Below the pieces are notes generated by a model. It was not told the DNA's origin. It saw nothing but the letters and a program-made list of their open reading frames with translations, and ran no database searches. Of a stretch of 64,000 nt of DNA, positions 41,021 through 50,991 are shown piece by piece. Source of the DNA: Mixta mediterraneensis (GTDB lineage Bacteria > Pseudomonadota > Gammaproteobacteria > Enterobacterales > Enterobacteriaceae); contig NZ_JACFXY010000002.1 in assembly GCF_014946725.1 (NCBI RefSeq), forward strand, positions 410,962 to 474,961, given 5' to 3'. Each line of letters opens with the position of its first letter. The stretch's first letter is position 1. The translations under genes and the position numbers were made by a program.

Positions 41021-42382
41021 ATGCAAGGTACAGTGTTAGATAAAATCGTTCAGGACAAAGCAGTTTGGGTTGAGGCGCGCAAGCAGCAGCAACCACTGAC
41101 CCGCTTTCAGAATAGTGTGGAACCGGCAACACGTAATTTCTACGATGCGTTGCAAGGAACACGCACCGCCTTCATCCTGGAATGTAAGAAGGCATCGCCA
41201 TCCAAAGGGCTGATCCGCGAGGATTTCGATCCAGCCGCTATCGCAGGTGTCTATCGTCATTACGCTTCAGCCGTGTCCGTATTAACCGATGAAAAATACT
41301 TTCAGGGCGATTTTGCTTTCCTGCCTGTTGTCAGCGCCGCGATCACCCAACCCGTGCTGTGCAAAGACTTTATTATCGATCCTTATCAAATCTATCTGGC
41401 GCGCCACTATCAGGCCGATGCGATTTTGCTGATGCTGTCAGTGCTGGATGATGAGCAATATCGTCAACTCGCTGCTGTTGCGCACAGTCTGAAAATGGGC
41501 GTGCTGACCGAAGTCAGTAATGAAGAAGAGCTTGAGCGCGCCATCGCGCTGGAAGCGAAAGTGGTCGGTATTAATAACCGCGACCTTCGCGATATGTCCA
41601 TCGACCTGGATCGTACGCGCCGACTGGCGCCGCGCTTATCGCACGGCGTGACGGTCATCAGTGAATCTGGAATTAACAGCTACGGCGATGTTCGCGAACT
41701 CAGCCATTTCGCCAATGGCTTCCTGATTGGCTCTGCGCTAATGGAAGAGGATGATCTTCAAAGCGCGGTTCGGCGCGTTACGCTGGGCAGTAATAAAGTC
41801 TGCGGCCTGACCCGAGCCGAAGATGCTCAGGCCGCTTATGCTGCCGGCGCGATTTTTGGTGGCTTGATTTTTATTGAAGGCTCACCACGCTATGTGGATA
41901 ACACTCAGGCGAAATCCGTCATGACGGGCGCTCCGCTTAGCTATGTGGGAGTTTACCGTAATGCATCAATTAGTGACGTTGTCACACAAGCGGATGCCCT
42001 CAATCTGGCTGCGGTTCAGCTTCACGGTGATGAAGATCGCGCTTACGTCGCGGCGTTACGTGCAGCCTTACCTGCGACGATACAAATCTGGAAAGCCATG
42101 CGTATTGAAGGGGCATTACCAGAGCGCGACTGGACGCACGTTGATCGTTATGTATTTGATAACGGTAACGGCGGTACGGGCCAGCGCTTTGACTGGTCAC
42201 TGCTAAAAGATCAAAAGCTACATAACGTATTGCTGGCAGGTGGTTTAAGGGCTGACAACTGCGTTGAAGCCGCACAACAAGGTTGTGCAGGACTCGACTT
42301 TAATTCTGGCGTGGAAAGTACGCCGGGCCTTAAAGATGCCAGCAAAATCGCTGCCGTATTCCAGACGCTTCGCGCCTATTGA
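41021..42382 (+). CDS. trpC: Bifunctional indole-3-glycerol-phosphate synthase / phosphoribosylanthranilate isomerase
   Basis: 453-residue fusion as in other enterobacteria. The N-terminal half (about 1-255) is IGPS with ECKKASPSKGLI and VLCKDFIIDPYQI. The C-terminal half (about 256-453) is PRAI (TrpF) with KVCGLTRAEDAQAA and LAGGLRADNC. It carries out the third and fourth steps after anthranilate. Confidence 0.97.
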   Translation: MQGTVLDKIVQDKAVWVEARKQQQPLTRFQNSVEPATRNFYDALQGTRTAFILECKKASPSKGLIREDFDPAAIAGVYRHYASAVSVLTDEKYFQGDFAFLPVVSAAITQPVLCKDFIIDPYQIYLARHYQADAILLMLSVLDDEQYRQLAAVAHSLKMGVLTEVSNEEELERAIALEAKVVGINNRDLRDMSIDLDRTRRLAPRLSHGVTVISESGINSYGDVRELSHFANGFLIGSALMEEDDLQSAVRRVTLGSNKVCGLTRAEDAQAAYAAGAIFGGLIFIEGSPRYVDNTQAKSVMTGAPLSYVGVYRNASISDVVTQADALNLAAVQLHGDEDRAYVAALRAALPATIQIWKAMRIEGALPERDWTHVDRYVFDNGNGGTGQRFDWSLLKDQKLHNVLLAGGLRADNCVEAAQQGCAGLDFNSGVESTPGLKDASKIAAVFQTLRAY

Positions 42383-42389
42383 TTTGCCG

Positions 42390-42409
42390 GCCCCGTATGA
42401 CTGCGGGGC
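42390..42409 (+). other. Intercistronic hairpin trpC-trpB
   Basis: Stem GCCCCG / CGGGGC with an 8-nt loop in the 46-bp gap, without a T tract; more likely an mRNA processing or stability element than a terminator. Confidence 0.5.
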
Positions 42410-42428
42410 AGAATAAGGAAAAAAAAAG

Positions 42429-43619
42429 ATGACGTTACTGAACCCCTATTTTGGTGAATTTGGTGGTATGTACGTACCGCAAATCCTGATGCCAGCCCTG
42501 CGCCAGCTGGAAGAAGCCTTTGTTGATGCACAAAAAGATCCCGCCTTCCAGGCCGAATTTACCGATTTGCTGAAAAACTATGCAGGACGTCCCACTGCCT
42601 TAACCCTGTGCAGCAACCTGACAAAAGGCACCAAAGCCCGCCTTTACCTGAAGCGTGAAGATCTGCTGCATGGCGGCGCGCACAAAACTAACCAGGTGTT
42701 AGGTCAGGCGCTGTTAGCCAAACGCATGGGCAAAAACGAAATTATCGCCGAAACCGGCGCTGGTCAGCATGGTGTCGCATCAGCGCTGGCCTGTGCGCTG
42801 CTTGGCATGAAATGCCGTATTTATATGGGCGCTAAAGACGTTGAACGTCAGTCGCCCAATGTTTTCCGCATGCGTTTAATGGGTGCCGAAGTGATTCCGG
42901 TTCACAGCGGTTCCGCTACGCTGAAAGATGCTTGTAACGAGGCGCTGCGCGACTGGTCTGGCAGCTATGAAAACGCACACTATATGTTAGGTACTGCGGC
43001 TGGTCCGCATCCCTTCCCAACTATCGTGCGTGAATTTCAGCGCATGATTGGTGAAGAGACCAAAAAACAGATTCTGGAAAAAGAAGGTCGTTTGCCAGAT
43101 GCCGTGATCGCCTGTGTTGGTGGCGGTTCAAACGCCATTGGCATGTTTGCTGACTTTATTGATGACGCCAGTGTTAAGTTAATCGGCGTTGAGCCAGCGG
43201 GACACGGTATTGAAACCGGCGAGCACGGCGCGCCGCTTAAACATGGCCGCGTGGGCATTTACTTCGGCATGAAAGCGCCAATGATGCAAACGGAAGAAGG
43301 CCAGATTGAGGAGTCTTATTCAATCTCTGCCGGTCTTGATTTTCCCTCTGTTGGCCCGCAGCATGCGCATCTCAACAGCACTGGTCGTGCCGAGTACGTG
43401 TCAATTACCGATAATGAAGCGCTGGCTGCCTTTAAACAGCTGTGCCGCTCTGAAGGGATTATCCCGGCGCTGGAGTCGTCCCATGCCCTTGCCTACGCGC
43501 TGAAGATTATCCAGGCGGAACCTGAGAAGGAGCAGCTGATCGTGGTCAACCTTTCCGGTCGCGGCGACAAAGACATTTTTACCGTTCATGATATTTTGAC
43601 AGCGCAGGGAGAAATCTGA
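42429..43619 (+). CDS. trpB: Tryptophan synthase beta chain
   Basis: 396-residue PLP enzyme condensing indole with serine. The PLP lysine is in GGAHKTNQ, the glycine-rich phosphate loop is [10 protein letters not shown], and the [12 protein letters not shown] segment is intact. AAGGAAA precedes the ATG. It overlaps trpA by TGATG. Confidence 0.98.
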   Translation: MTLLNPYFGEFGGMYVPQILMPALRQLEEAFVDAQKDPAFQAEFTDLLKNYAGRPTALTLCSNLTKGTKARLYLKREDLLHGGAHKTNQVLGQALLAKRMGKNEIIAETGAGQHGVASALACALLGMKCRIYMGAKDVERQSPNVFRMRLMGAEVIPVHSGSATLKDACNEALRDWSGSYENAHYMLGTAAGPHPFPTIVREFQRMIGEETKKQILEKEGRLPDAVIACVGGGSNAIGMFADFIDDASVKLIGVEPAGHGIETGEHGAPLKHGRVGIYFGMKAPMMQTEEGQIEESYSISAGLDFPSVGPQHAHLNSTGRAEYVSITDNEALAAFKQLCRSEGIIPALESSHALAYALKIIQAEPEKEQLIVVNLSGRGDKDIFTVHDILTAQGEI

Positions 43620-44422
43620 TGGAACGTTACGAGCAACTATTTAAACGTTTAGCGGCGAGTAAGGAAGGCGCTTTTGTACCGTTCGTCACGTTAGGTGATC
43701 CCTCACCTGAACTCTCTTTGCGCGTGATTGACGCGCTGGTTGACGGCGGCGCTGATGCGCTGGAGCTGGGTATTCCTTTCTCCGATCCCCTGGCCGATGG
43801 CCCGACAATTCAAAACGCGACCTTACGTGCCTTTGCGGCGGGCACCACCACCGCGCAATGCTTTGAAATCCTCGCCAGTGTGCGTCAAAAATATCCCGAG
43901 CTGCCCATCGGTTTATTGATGTATGCCAATCTGGTGTTCTCCAACGGCATTGACGCATTTTATGCACGCTGTGCTGAAGCGGGTGTTGATTCGGTGCTGG
44001 TCGCTGACGTGCCGGTGGAAGAGTCTGCCCCTTTCCGCCAGGCCGCGTTGCGTCATGGTGTCGCGCCAATTTTTATTTGCCCGCCGAATGCCAGCGATGA
44101 TTTGCTGCGTGAAATTGCTTCCCATGGTCGCGGTTATACCTATCTGTTATCGCGCGCTGGGGTTACCGGTGCAGAGAAACGCGCCAGTCTGCCGCTACAT
44201 CATCTGATTGCCAAACTGCGTGAATATAATGCCGCTCCGCCGCTGCAAGGCTTTGGTATTTCCGAGCCGGGCCAGGTGAAAGAAGCCATCGCAGCGGGAG
44301 CCGCAGGTGCTATCTCTGGTTCAGCGATAGTGAAGATCATTGAGAAACATCACGCACAACCTGATGTAATGCAGAACGAGTTAAAAGCCTTCGTTAGCAA
44401 TCTTAAAGCGGCCAGCCGTTAA
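43619..44422 (+). CDS. trpA: Tryptophan synthase alpha chain
   Basis: 267-residue TIM-barrel that cleaves indole-3-glycerol phosphate and channels indole to TrpB. Catalytic Glu in [19 protein letters not shown] and Asp in [23 protein letters not shown] binds phosphate. Last gene of the operon. Confidence 0.98.
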   Translation: MERYEQLFKRLAASKEGAFVPFVTLGDPSPELSLRVIDALVDGGADALELGIPFSDPLADGPTIQNATLRAFAAGTTTAQCFEILASVRQKYPELPIGLLMYANLVFSNGIDAFYARCAEAGVDSVLVADVPVEESAPFRQAALRHGVAPIFICPPNASDDLLREIASHGRGYTYLLSRAGVTGAEKRASLPLHHLIAKLREYNAAPPLQGFGISEPGQVKEAIAAGAAGAISGSAIVKIIEKHHAQPDVMQNELKAFVSNLKAASR

Positions 44423-44428
44423 TCCTCC

Positions 44429-44466
44429 TCATGCCTTATCTTCGGGTAAGGCATGATTTTTCTCTC
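44429..44466 (+). terminator. trp operon terminator
   Basis: Stem CATGCCTTA / TAAGGCATG with an 8-nt loop and ATTTTTCT tail, directly after trpA. Confidence 0.9.
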
Positions 44467-44569
44467 TTTCTTGTGCCCTGCTATTTGCTCATTTTGAATT
44501 TTCTGAACCACAATTAACCATGCGCCGTTATGGTAACGTCGCCTCACATTTGTGACAGGGAGAGAAGCA

Positions 44570-44884
44570 ATGAAATGGTTTAAAGTGCTGGCAAGTGCGT
44601 TAATTGCGGGGGTGGTTGCGCTGACGCTGAGCGCCTGTGCGCCGACATCGACTAAAGAAGGAACCGGTGGCTACATTGATGACACCGTAATCACCACAAA
44701 AGTTAAAGGTCAGCTACTGAAAGATGACACGTTAAAGTCAACCGAAATCAACGTAGAAACCTTTAAAGGGAAAGTTCAGCTAAGCGGGTTCGTCAGCTCG
44801 CCACAAATGGCGAATCGCGCAGTAGAAGTGACGCGTAACGTAGCGGGTGTGAAATCTGTCGTGAACAATATGCAGATTAAGTAG
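44570..44884 (+). CDS. BON-domain lipoprotein
   Basis: 104 residues with a signal peptide and lipobox LSAC (mature Cys at about 22), followed by one BON domain (about 35-104: YIDDTVITTKVKGQLLKD ... VQLSGFVSSPQMANRA). Related to OsmY/DolP modules that bind phospholipid in the envelope, but shorter than either. ATG 44570 is preceded by GGGAG; the upstream GTG at 44552 would spoil the signal peptide. Between trpA and ompW. Confidence 0.88.
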   Translation: MKWFKVLASALIAGVVALTLSACAPTSTKEGTGGYIDDTVITTKVKGQLLKDDTLKSTEINVETFKGKVQLSGFVSSPQMANRAVEVTRNVAGVKSVVNNMQIK

Positions 44885-44903
44885 CGCATATTTCTCCGTC
44901 AAC

Positions 44904-44930
44904 AAGGCCGCTTCACAGCGGCCTTTTTTC
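44904..44930. terminator. Terminator between BON lipoprotein and ompW
   Basis: Stem AAGGCCGCT / AGCGGCCTT with TCAC loop and six-T tail, serving the plus strand. Confidence 0.9.
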
Positions 44931-44931
44931 G

Positions 44932-45564
44932 TCAGAAACGGTAACCCGCGCCGAAAAAGAATACCCAGGGATCGACGCGCATATTGATATTTTGCTGCGC
45001 GCCATTGGCTTTAAATTTCACTTCGGTATCAATATCCATATACCACACTGACGCATTCAGCATCCAGTCGCGGTTGATCTGATAATCCAGACCGACTTGT
45101 CCCGCCATGCCCCATGAATCTTTAACGCTTAAATCGGTCAGACCCGCGTCACGTCCGGTTTGGTTAAAATCGGCGTCATAAAAAGTGGTGTAGTTGATAC
45201 CCGCGCCAATATACGGGCGCACTTTACTCTTGCTGTCAAAAAAATAGTATTGCGCCATCAGCGTAGGTGGCAACTGTCGTACTGTCGCCAGCGTGCCGGT
45301 TGGTCCTAAGCCGACCTTATGGCGGAATGGCGTCGCGGCCAGCAGCTCCACACCAATATTGTCGGTTGCCATGTAGGTAAACGTCAGGCCCAATTGTGTG
45401 TTGTTGCTGGCGCTAAAAGACCCCATGCCCAACACATTATCGGAACCTTCTGTAGGACGAACAGTGGCGCTGCCAGCGCGCATAAAAAAATCGCCAGCCT
45501 GATGAGCCAGCGCAAGTTGTGGTAGTACCAACGTCAGCAGCATCGCGCATTTTGCCAGTTTCAT
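44932..45564 (-). CDS. ompW: Outer-membrane protein W
   Basis: 210-residue eight-stranded beta-barrel precursor with signal peptide (cleavage after LALA) and terminal aromatic FGAGYRF. OmpW forms a narrow hydrophobic channel and is colicin S4 receptor in Escherichia. I start at ATG 45564, 5 bp after AAGGAG; the GTG at 45570 overlaps that site. An exact FNR box lies 125 bp upstream. Confidence 0.95.
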   Translation of the reverse strand: MKLAKCAMLLTLVLPQLALAHQAGDFFMRAGSATVRPTEGSDNVLGMGSFSASNNTQLGLTFTYMATDNIGVELLAATPFRHKVGLGPTGTLATVRQLPPTLMAQYYFFDSKSKVRPYIGAGINYTTFYDADFNQTGRDAGLTDLSVKDSWGMAGQVGLDYQINRDWMLNASVWYMDIDTEVKFKANGAQQNINMRVDPWVFFFGAGYRF

Positions 45565-45688
45565 GGTCACTCCTTTGCAGAATTTGATAGTTGACGACGA
45601 TGTCAGTTATTTGTCGGCAAAGATTTAACTGAATTTTCTGGAAAATGCATCCAAATCAATCGAATTAAATATCTTATAAAACAATGAG

Positions 45689-45702
45689 TTGATTCAGATC
45701 AA
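45689..45702 (-). promoter_or_regulatory. FNR binding site upstream of ompW
   Basis: TTGATTCAGATCAA matches the FNR consensus TTGAT-N4-ATCAA in all ten core positions. OmpW is known to be oxygen-regulated by FNR in Escherichia, so control of ompW is the likely function. It could also affect the divergent YkgJ-type gene. Confidence 0.75.
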
Positions 45703-45817
45703 TTTTGACGCTTTCTCGCGCTAAAAAATTTCGCTTGCCGGGCATTTCCGGCAGGATTATTTTGCTGATCTTCACGGGTGATTTTGGTTCGATGCCTCAG
45801 GAGCGGCGGGTGATCAG

Positions 45818-46234
45818 ATGAGCGAAATAAACAATCCTTGTATTAGCTGTGGTGCATGTTGCGCCCATTTCCGCGTTTCTTTTTACTGGGCCGAAGCTGA
45901 CGATGCCGGCGGTCTTGTACCGACCGAATTAACCGAACCGCTTAGCTTATTCATGCGCAATATGCGTGGCACCAACGATCGTACCCCGCGCTGTGTGGCG
46001 TTGCAGGGCGAGATTGGCGGCTGTGTTTCCTGCGGCATTTATGAACAGCGACCTACGCCCTGCCGCGAGTTTGCCATGTCGGGTGAAAACGGTGAATGGA
46101 ATGAAGCCTGCGATCGTGCCAGAGCGCGTTATGGTCTGCCGGCACTTTTTCATCCATCTTTACCTGTAATGACAGAAAGTTATGCCACAGCGGGTGCCAG
46201 CGAGCTGCCAGAACATGTACAATCGCCGGGTTAA
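45818..46234 (+). CDS. YkgJ-family cysteine-cluster protein
   Basis: 138 residues with a Zn/Fe-binding-like cysteine set: [19 protein letters not shown] near the N-terminus and [17 protein letters not shown] at about 68-85. This is the CxxCxxCC and Cx5C pattern of the YkgJ family, whose function is unknown. It precedes yciC by 27 bp and may share its transcript. Confidence 0.85.
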   Translation: MSEINNPCISCGACCAHFRVSFYWAEADDAGGLVPTELTEPLSLFMRNMRGTNDRTPRCVALQGEIGGCVSCGIYEQRPTPCREFAMSGENGEWNEACDRARARYGLPALFHPSLPVMTESYATAGASELPEHVQSPG

Positions 46235-46261
46235 TTAACCCGGTTCCTCCAAGGAGTGTAC

Positions 46262-46996
46262 ATGTCTATCACGGCGAGTTCGTTATACCGTGACACTGGA
46301 AATTTTTTTCGCCACCAGCTTTTAACGGTGGTGCTGTTGTCACTATTGACTGCTTTTATCACGGTTATGCTGGCTCATGTCATGACGCCCGGCGCAGATC
46401 AACTGGCGATTCTGCAACAGGGCGATTCCAGCGCCACTTCCCTGTTTGAAATGGTCCAGAATATGACACCCGAACAACAAGGCGTATTACTACGCGCTTC
46501 CGCTGCTGGCACTTTTGCCGCGCTGGTCGGTAATACCTTGCTGTTAGGTGGCATGCTGTGTCTGATCCCTATGGTTTCTACCGGTCAGCGCGTGAGTGCG
46601 TTGCGCGCCATTGGCGCTTCCGCACCGCTGCTGCCGAAACTGTTACTGCAAACTTTCCTGATCACTCTATTGGTTCAACTTGGCTTTATGGTGGTATTAC
46701 TACCCGGCGTGATTCTGGCGATCCTGTTGTCGCTGGCCCCGGTAATGTTAGTCAGTGAAAAAATGGGGGTGATAAGTTCGCTACGCGCCAGCATCAGTAT
46801 GGCCTGGAAGAATGTGAAACTGATTGCGCCTGCCATTATCCTCTGGCTGCTGGCTAAGATCGCGGTCATGTTTTTCTTCTCGTCGTTGACCGTGTTGCCG
46901 GTAAATGTCACCTCCGTAATGCTGACTGCGGTAGGTAATCTGGTTTCCGTCGTCTTGATCATTTATCTGTACCGGCTCTATATGCTGTTACGTTAA
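46262..46996 (+). CDS. yciC: UPF0259 membrane protein YciC
   Basis: 244-residue polytopic inner-membrane protein with about six hydrophobic segments, matching YciC from [16 protein letters not shown] to the RLYMLLR end. Function not established. ATG 46262 follows AAGGAG by 5 bp; the upstream in-frame GTG at 46256 overlaps the ribosome site. Confidence 0.93.
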   Translation: MSITASSLYRDTGNFFRHQLLTVVLLSLLTAFITVMLAHVMTPGADQLAILQQGDSSATSLFEMVQNMTPEQQGVLLRASAAGTFAALVGNTLLLGGMLCLIPMVSTGQRVSALRAIGASAPLLPKLLLQTFLITLLVQLGFMVVLLPGVILAILLSLAPVMLVSEKMGVISSLRASISMAWKNVKLIAPAIILWLLAKIAVMFFFSSLTVLPVNVTSVMLTAVGNLVSVVLIIYLYRLYMLLR

Positions 46997-47052
46997 ATGT
47001 CAGTGCGTCTTCGGACGCACTGATTAACGCTCCTGCCTTTACTGGAATGACT

Positions 47053-47589
47053 ATGAAGCAGTTACTTGATTTTCTCCCCTTAGTGGTTTTTTTCATTTTC
47101 TACAAAATGTACGATATTTTTGTTGCTTCTGGCGCGCTGATCGTCGCAACTGGCTTAGCCCTGGTTGCAAGCTGGGTGCTGTACCGCAAGCTGGAGAAAA
47201 TGACCATTTTCACGTTTGTGCTGGTTGCGGTATTTGGCACATTGACGCTGGTTTTCCATAACGATAAGTTTATTAAATGGAAAGTAACGGTAATTTACAG
47301 CCTGTTCGCCCTGGCGCTGCTATTTAGCCAATGGTTTATGAAGCAACCGTTGATCCAGAGTATGTTAGGCAAAGAGCTACAACTGCCCGATTACGTCTGG
47401 CGCCGTTTAAATATTGCCTGGGCGCTGTTCTTTTTTATCTGCGGTCTGGCAAATATCTATGTTGCGTTTTGGTTACCTCAGGAAATGTGGGTTAACTTTA
47501 AAGTATTCGGTCTGACAGGCCTCACCCTGCTATTTACCCTGTTCAGCGGACTTTACATCTGGCGACAAATGCCGCAAGAAAAAAAGTAA
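47053..47589 (+). CDS. yciB: Intracellular septation protein A homologue YciB
   Basis: 178-residue membrane protein with five hydrophobic spans and the family signature [15 protein letters not shown]. YciB (IspA-type septation protein) interacts with the elongation and division machinery and affects envelope integrity. Start chosen at MKQLLDF (47053) by homology; an ATG two codons upstream is also possible. Confidence 0.94.
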   Translation: MKQLLDFLPLVVFFIFYKMYDIFVASGALIVATGLALVASWVLYRKLEKMTIFTFVLVAVFGTLTLVFHNDKFIKWKVTVIYSLFALALLFSQWFMKQPLIQSMLGKELQLPDYVWRRLNIAWALFFFICGLANIYVAFWLPQEMWVNFKVFGLTGLTLLFTLFSGLYIWRQMPQEKK

Positions 47590-47994
47590 ACCTCAGCAAT
47601 TAATCGTTATATTCATTCGTTGAGTAAAAAGCACCGTGACGATGAGCAATCGGTAACAGGCGAATAAAACTAAGTCAGCGATGTCAGGTCAATAGCCTGG
47701 CATCCCGCTGAATTAGTAGCTATTAGCGGAAAATATCTTGCGACACACGCCACAAGTTTTATCGGATAGCTTCTGTCGCTGTTTTTACTCCTCTTGCCCA
47801 AAACTAATGGCAATCATGTGCTGCTTTGTTAGTGCTAACTCCGCCAGGCTGGATGGTTGCTTATGGGCAACCTGCTCGCCTTATCGTTTTCTGCTGGCAC
47901 TAACTATTGATCATCTCTAAATGATGAAGCCTTTCATCAACATGCTGCCCTTTTATTAACTGAGGGAGAGGCACTGTTTCATTTATCGGTTTAC

Positions 47995-48075
47995 TCAAAT
48001 GATGAACGTGAATAAAGCGTGACCGCTTATTAAAATAGTCGCCAGGGCTAACGCCAGCTTATCCACTTTACTCAT
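47995..48075 (-). CDS. Putative 26-residue membrane peptide
   Basis: A 27-codon frame beginning MSKVDKLALALATILISGHA, 8 bp after a strong GGAGGGG. The product has a short charged start and one hydrophobic helix of about 18 residues, the layout of enterobacterial single-helix small proteins. I do not recognise the family. Support is the ribosome site plus the helix; there is no homology evidence. Confidence 0.5.
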   Translation of the reverse strand: MSKVDKLALALATILISGHALFTFII

Positions 48076-48118
48076 CGCTCTTTCCCCTCCGTCAGCTTAA
48101 TAAAAGTGAATGCACCGC

Positions 48119-48231
48119 ATCGCTCAGCATGGACTGGTGCCAGGCGCTTTAGCGTTGCGTTACGAAATTGTTACCTGTGTTTCCTTGCGTGCGGCAAGGG
48201 TATTGCTAAATAATTGCTAACGCTGAGCGAT
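48119..48231. repeat. 113-bp element bounded by a perfect 10-bp inverted repeat
   Basis: ATCGCTCAGC (48119-48128) is the exact reverse complement of GCTGAGCGAT (48222-48231). Inside are two further perfect hairpins: CGCT-TT-AGCG near 48145 and CCTTGC-GTGCG-GCAAGG at 48183-48199. The whole could fold as a branched RNA or be a small mobile remnant. No coding frame crosses it. Confidence 0.5.
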
Positions 48232-48583
48232 ATGGATGTATTCTCTGTCGATACAAGAGAACGGTCTTACCGGTCAACCGTGTCACTCTGATATGACTTC
48301 TGTTTTCCCGTAACACTGACCCGGCCGCTGTCTGAAGTGAGCGTTGTGTTTTCGGTAGCACTACCCTAAATGCAGACAAACTGAAGTCATTTAATCATTT
48401 CGCAGTTAAACCTATCCGGGCAGCAAATAACTTTATGCCCCAGGTTTGCTTTGAGATACGCACAATAAATAAGCTGATTAAACGGCTATCAGGCCGATTT
48501 CACTCGAATAAAAAATGAACCTGCCCGGTACGCTGGGTATTTTTGGGCGCTTGTCGCCATCACCTGCATAAGAAACGGAAACA

Positions 48584-49006
48584 ATGGACGATAAGCATAC
48601 ATTGCCGCAAGGCGAAATGGTGTTGCGTACCTTAGCCATGCCGGCGGATACCAATGCCAATGGCGATATATTTGGTGGCTGGCTCATGTCGCAAATGGAT
48701 ATGGGCGGCGCAATTCTGGCGAAAGAGATTGCTGAAGGACGCGTGGTTACAGTGCGCGTGGACGGCATGACTTTTCTGAAGCCGGTCGCGGTGGGCGATG
48801 TGGTGAGCTGTCACGCGAGTTGTATTCGCTCCGGTAACAGCTCAATGACAATTAACGTCCAGGTGTGGATCAAAAAGGTGTCATCAGAACCGATTGGGCA
48901 AACATATTGTGCTACAGAAGCTGTGTTTATTTATGTGGCGGTCGATGATGAGGGAAAATCCCGGCCATTGCCACCGGGACGAGCGAATCAGCAGTCGGGT
49001 ATTTAA
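48584..49006 (+). CDS. yciA: Acyl-CoA thioesterase YciA
   Basis: 140-residue hotdog-fold thioesterase with broad acyl-CoA specificity. Catalytic-region segment NANGDIFGGWLMSQMDMGGA and the RVVTVRVDGMTFLKPV segment are conserved. Slightly longer at the C-terminus than Escherichia YciA (132). Confidence 0.96.
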   Translation: MDDKHTLPQGEMVLRTLAMPADTNANGDIFGGWLMSQMDMGGAILAKEIAEGRVVTVRVDGMTFLKPVAVGDVVSCHASCIRSGNSSMTINVQVWIKKVSSEPIGQTYCATEAVFIYVAVDDEGKSRPLPPGRANQQSGI

Positions 49007-49185
49007 CATCACGCATTTCCAGCCAAAGTGAAGGACGATTGGTGAAGGCGGCATAAAGATATTCATGCCGCCACGTCTTGCGTGTCCATGCAGCTGACGC
49101 TTAACGCCAGCGTCCCTCACTTTCGCCTTTATGCAGTGCCTGTTCCGTTAACGCCGGTGAAAAGATGCGCCCAAAGAGCGAGCTA

Positions 49186-49932
49186 TTACTCAATACTCGC
49201 ACCGCCCTTCATTTTAAACACGATATTCATCGTCAGATTTTGCCCCGGACGGCCGCTCTGATACCGCCACTTTTTCATTGCCATCTTGACTTCACGCTCA
49301 AACATATTGCGCGGCTCAGCTGACAGGATGCGCACGTTATCAACGCGCCCGTCACTATCAACATCAAACTGCACACGAACCCGGCCTTCTATGCGCAATG
49401 CATACGCACGCGTTGGATACGCAGGCTTGCCCGTTTGAATCGCTTTGGGCCCGTTTGATACCGATTGCGTCTGAGCAGGCGCCGTTTTCGGCGCAGTGGA
49501 CGGCTTAGTCTGTGTTATTGGCGCATCTTGTTTAAACGGATTCGCCTGCGGCTTGCTCTCCGGTTTCACTTCGCGCTTCGGCTGTTCGCGCCTGTGCTCA
49601 GGTTTGGGCTTCGGTTTAGGCTTAGGCTTCGGAATAGGGACTGGCACAGGCTTTGGTGGTTCAGGCGCCGGTTGTGGCTCTGGAACCGGCTCAGGCTGTG
49701 GCTGCGGCGGCGTAGGTTGCACAACCGCTGGTGCCGGTTCGGGTTGCACTTCAGGTGCCACCATGGTCACGCTAATCGGCTGCGATGCCCTGGGAACTTC
49801 GATAACCTGATGAAACGAGGCGTAAAGAATTCCTGCAATCACCGCACCATGGAGAACAACGGAAATCAACATGGAAATCGGCGCGCGTTTTGGTAATGGC
49901 ATAGTCAGCGTGGTCATAGCATTCGCAGTCAT
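49186..49932 (-). CDS. tonB: Energy transducer TonB
   Basis: 248-residue protein coupling the proton-motive force (through ExbB-ExbD) to outer-membrane siderophore and B12 receptors. N-terminal signal anchor (about 20-42, with SML..VVLHGAVIAG), a long Pro-rich periplasmic spacer (about 60-130, PEP and KPKP repeats) and the C-terminal domain (YPTRAYALRIEGRVRVQFDVDSDGRV to KKWRY). No clear ribosome site supports any of the ATGs at 49932, 49917 or 49902, so the start is uncertain. A Fur-like site sits just upstream. Confidence 0.94.
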   Translation of the reverse strand: MTANAMTTLTMPLPKRAPISMLISVVLHGAVIAGILYASFHQVIEVPRASQPISVTMVAPEVQPEPAPAVVQPTPPQPQPEPVPEPQPAPEPPKPVPVPIPKPKPKPKPKPEHRREQPKREVKPESKPQANPFKQDAPITQTKPSTAPKTAPAQTQSVSNGPKAIQTGKPAYPTRAYALRIEGRVRVQFDVDSDGRVDNVRILSAEPRNMFEREVKMAMKKWRYQSGRPGQNLTMNIVFKMKGGASIE

Positions 49933-49946
49933 TGAGTGAAGTAGCT

Positions 49947-49973
49947 ATTTTAAATGCAAATAGCAATCAGTTG
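49947..49973 (-). promoter_or_regulatory. tonB promoter region with Fur-like site
   Basis: The minus strand reads ATTGCTATTTGCATTTAAAA, which closely resembles the Fur-regulated promoter segment of Escherichia tonB. It lies 15-40 bp before the tonB start. Iron repression is expected by homology. Confidence 0.65.
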
Positions 49974-50118
49974 CAATAATTGCGGTAATCGGGGCGAAAA
50001 AAAGCGCTTTTTAAGCCCTTTATGCTGAGCTGAGTTCCGCTTTTATCTTTCGTTTGCACTCTGATTGACGATCACTTAACGTGTTGCGAGATTCTGAAGG
50101 ATTAATGGGAGCTTCCTG

Positions 50119-50415
50119 GTGCTTTACGTCATTTATGCCGAAGACAATACGGATTCACTGGAAAAACGTAATGCGGTGCGCCCCGCTCATCTGGCGCGCC
50201 TGAAACTGCTGCATGAAGAAGGCCGGTTGATCGTTGCCGGACCGATGCCTGCGGTAGACAGTAATGATCCGGGCGTAGCTGGATTCACTGGCTCGACAAT
50301 TGTCGCTGAGTTCCCGTCTTTAGAGACTGCGCAATCATGGGCTGAAGACGACCCGTATATTGCTGCTGGCGTATATAAGCATGTCTCGGTCAAGCCATTC
50401 AAACGCGTATTTTAA
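50119..50415 (+). CDS. yciI: YciI family protein
   Basis: 98 residues, the same as Escherichia YciI, with a ferredoxin-like fold and the His/Asp pair in [22 protein letters not shown]. Related to muconolactone isomerase-like and EthD proteins; reaction unknown. Start codon is GTG, with GGGAG 8 bp upstream. Confidence 0.96.
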   Translation: MLYVIYAEDNTDSLEKRNAVRPAHLARLKLLHEEGRLIVAGPMPAVDSNDPGVAGFTGSTIVAEFPSLETAQSWAEDDPYIAAGVYKHVSVKPFKRVF

Positions 50416-50439
50416 CGAAGAGTAAAAAGATTATTAATC

Positions 50440-50477
50440 AAGTGGTTACATTAAATAATGTGACCACTTATTTTTTA
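50440..50477 (+). terminator. Terminator after yciI
   Basis: A 13-bp stem AAGTGGTTACATT / AATGTGACCACTT with one wobble, a 4-nt loop and six T residues. It marks the right border of conserved core genes. Confidence 0.9.
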
Positions 50478-50478
50478 A

Positions 50479-50501
50479 AGGTACACATTTAGGTACACAT
50501 A
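50479..50501. repeat. Direct repeat GGTACACAT x2
   Basis: Two copies of GGTACACAT 12 bp apart immediately after the yciI terminator. Paired 9-mers of this type often stand before phage integrase genes, as the TGGGTAAAT pair does at 51323. The integrase that this pair would serve is absent. Confidence 0.45.
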
Positions 50502-50688
50502 GTTTTGGTTGTTGCGCTTTTTCTTCCTCGCAGGCATTTCAATTTTCTAGCGTCGGTTTCCGCCCAGGGTAAAACCACCATATAAAGATCCTGCCGCTTC
50601 GCTAGCGTTTAACAAATCCCCGCCTATCATCAAATTGTCACTTCTACTTTTACTTCCCTAAGATGTTGACCATGCTCATTGGAAATGT

Positions 50689-50991
50689 TTAGCACCGGAT
50701 TGTGCTGAGCCCGGCCACCCACCAGTACCGGGCTTTTATTTTTAGATCGTCGGCCTCCAGTTCTCTCCCAGCGTCAGCACTTCCACTATCACCGCGCCCA
50801 GTGTAAATGACCTGCGTTTCACCACCTGTTTCAGTTGCCGGGTCCCATTCGCCCTGGATGATGTAGAGACCATCGAACGTATTCACAGCATCCGCAAGGT
50901 CATCATCAAACGCTTCGGCCAGTTCAGCCTGAATTTCTTCACGCATTCCCATTAGCGATACACCCTGAAGGCGAGAGGATTTCCCATCCAC
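50689..50991 (-). pseudogene. Phage head-module gene fragment
   Basis: About 100 codons. The likely gene start is MGMREEIQAELAEAFDDD (near 50952), resembling small head-tail-region proteins of tailed phages (AVNTFDGLYIIQGEWDPATETGGETQVIYTGRG). The second half diverges into unrelated sequence, and the upstream bases read as the end of a preceding phage gene. It lies outside the integrase, so it is a relic of a different or rearranged prophage. Confidence 0.5.

Larger units (their letters stand above)
47590..48583. other. 994-bp gene-poor region between yciB and yciA
   Basis: No conserved gene is recognisable. It holds one tiny minus-strand ORF with a good ribosome site (47995-48075) and a structured inverted repeat (48119-48231). 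The remainder shows no long ORF on either strand with a ribosome site. Confidence 0.6.

Noticed and set aside
49465..49896. Long frames opposite tonB (also 49496-49810)
   Set aside because: They are rich in Arg/Leu or Gly because they mirror the Pro/Lys repeats of TonB; no ribosome site.
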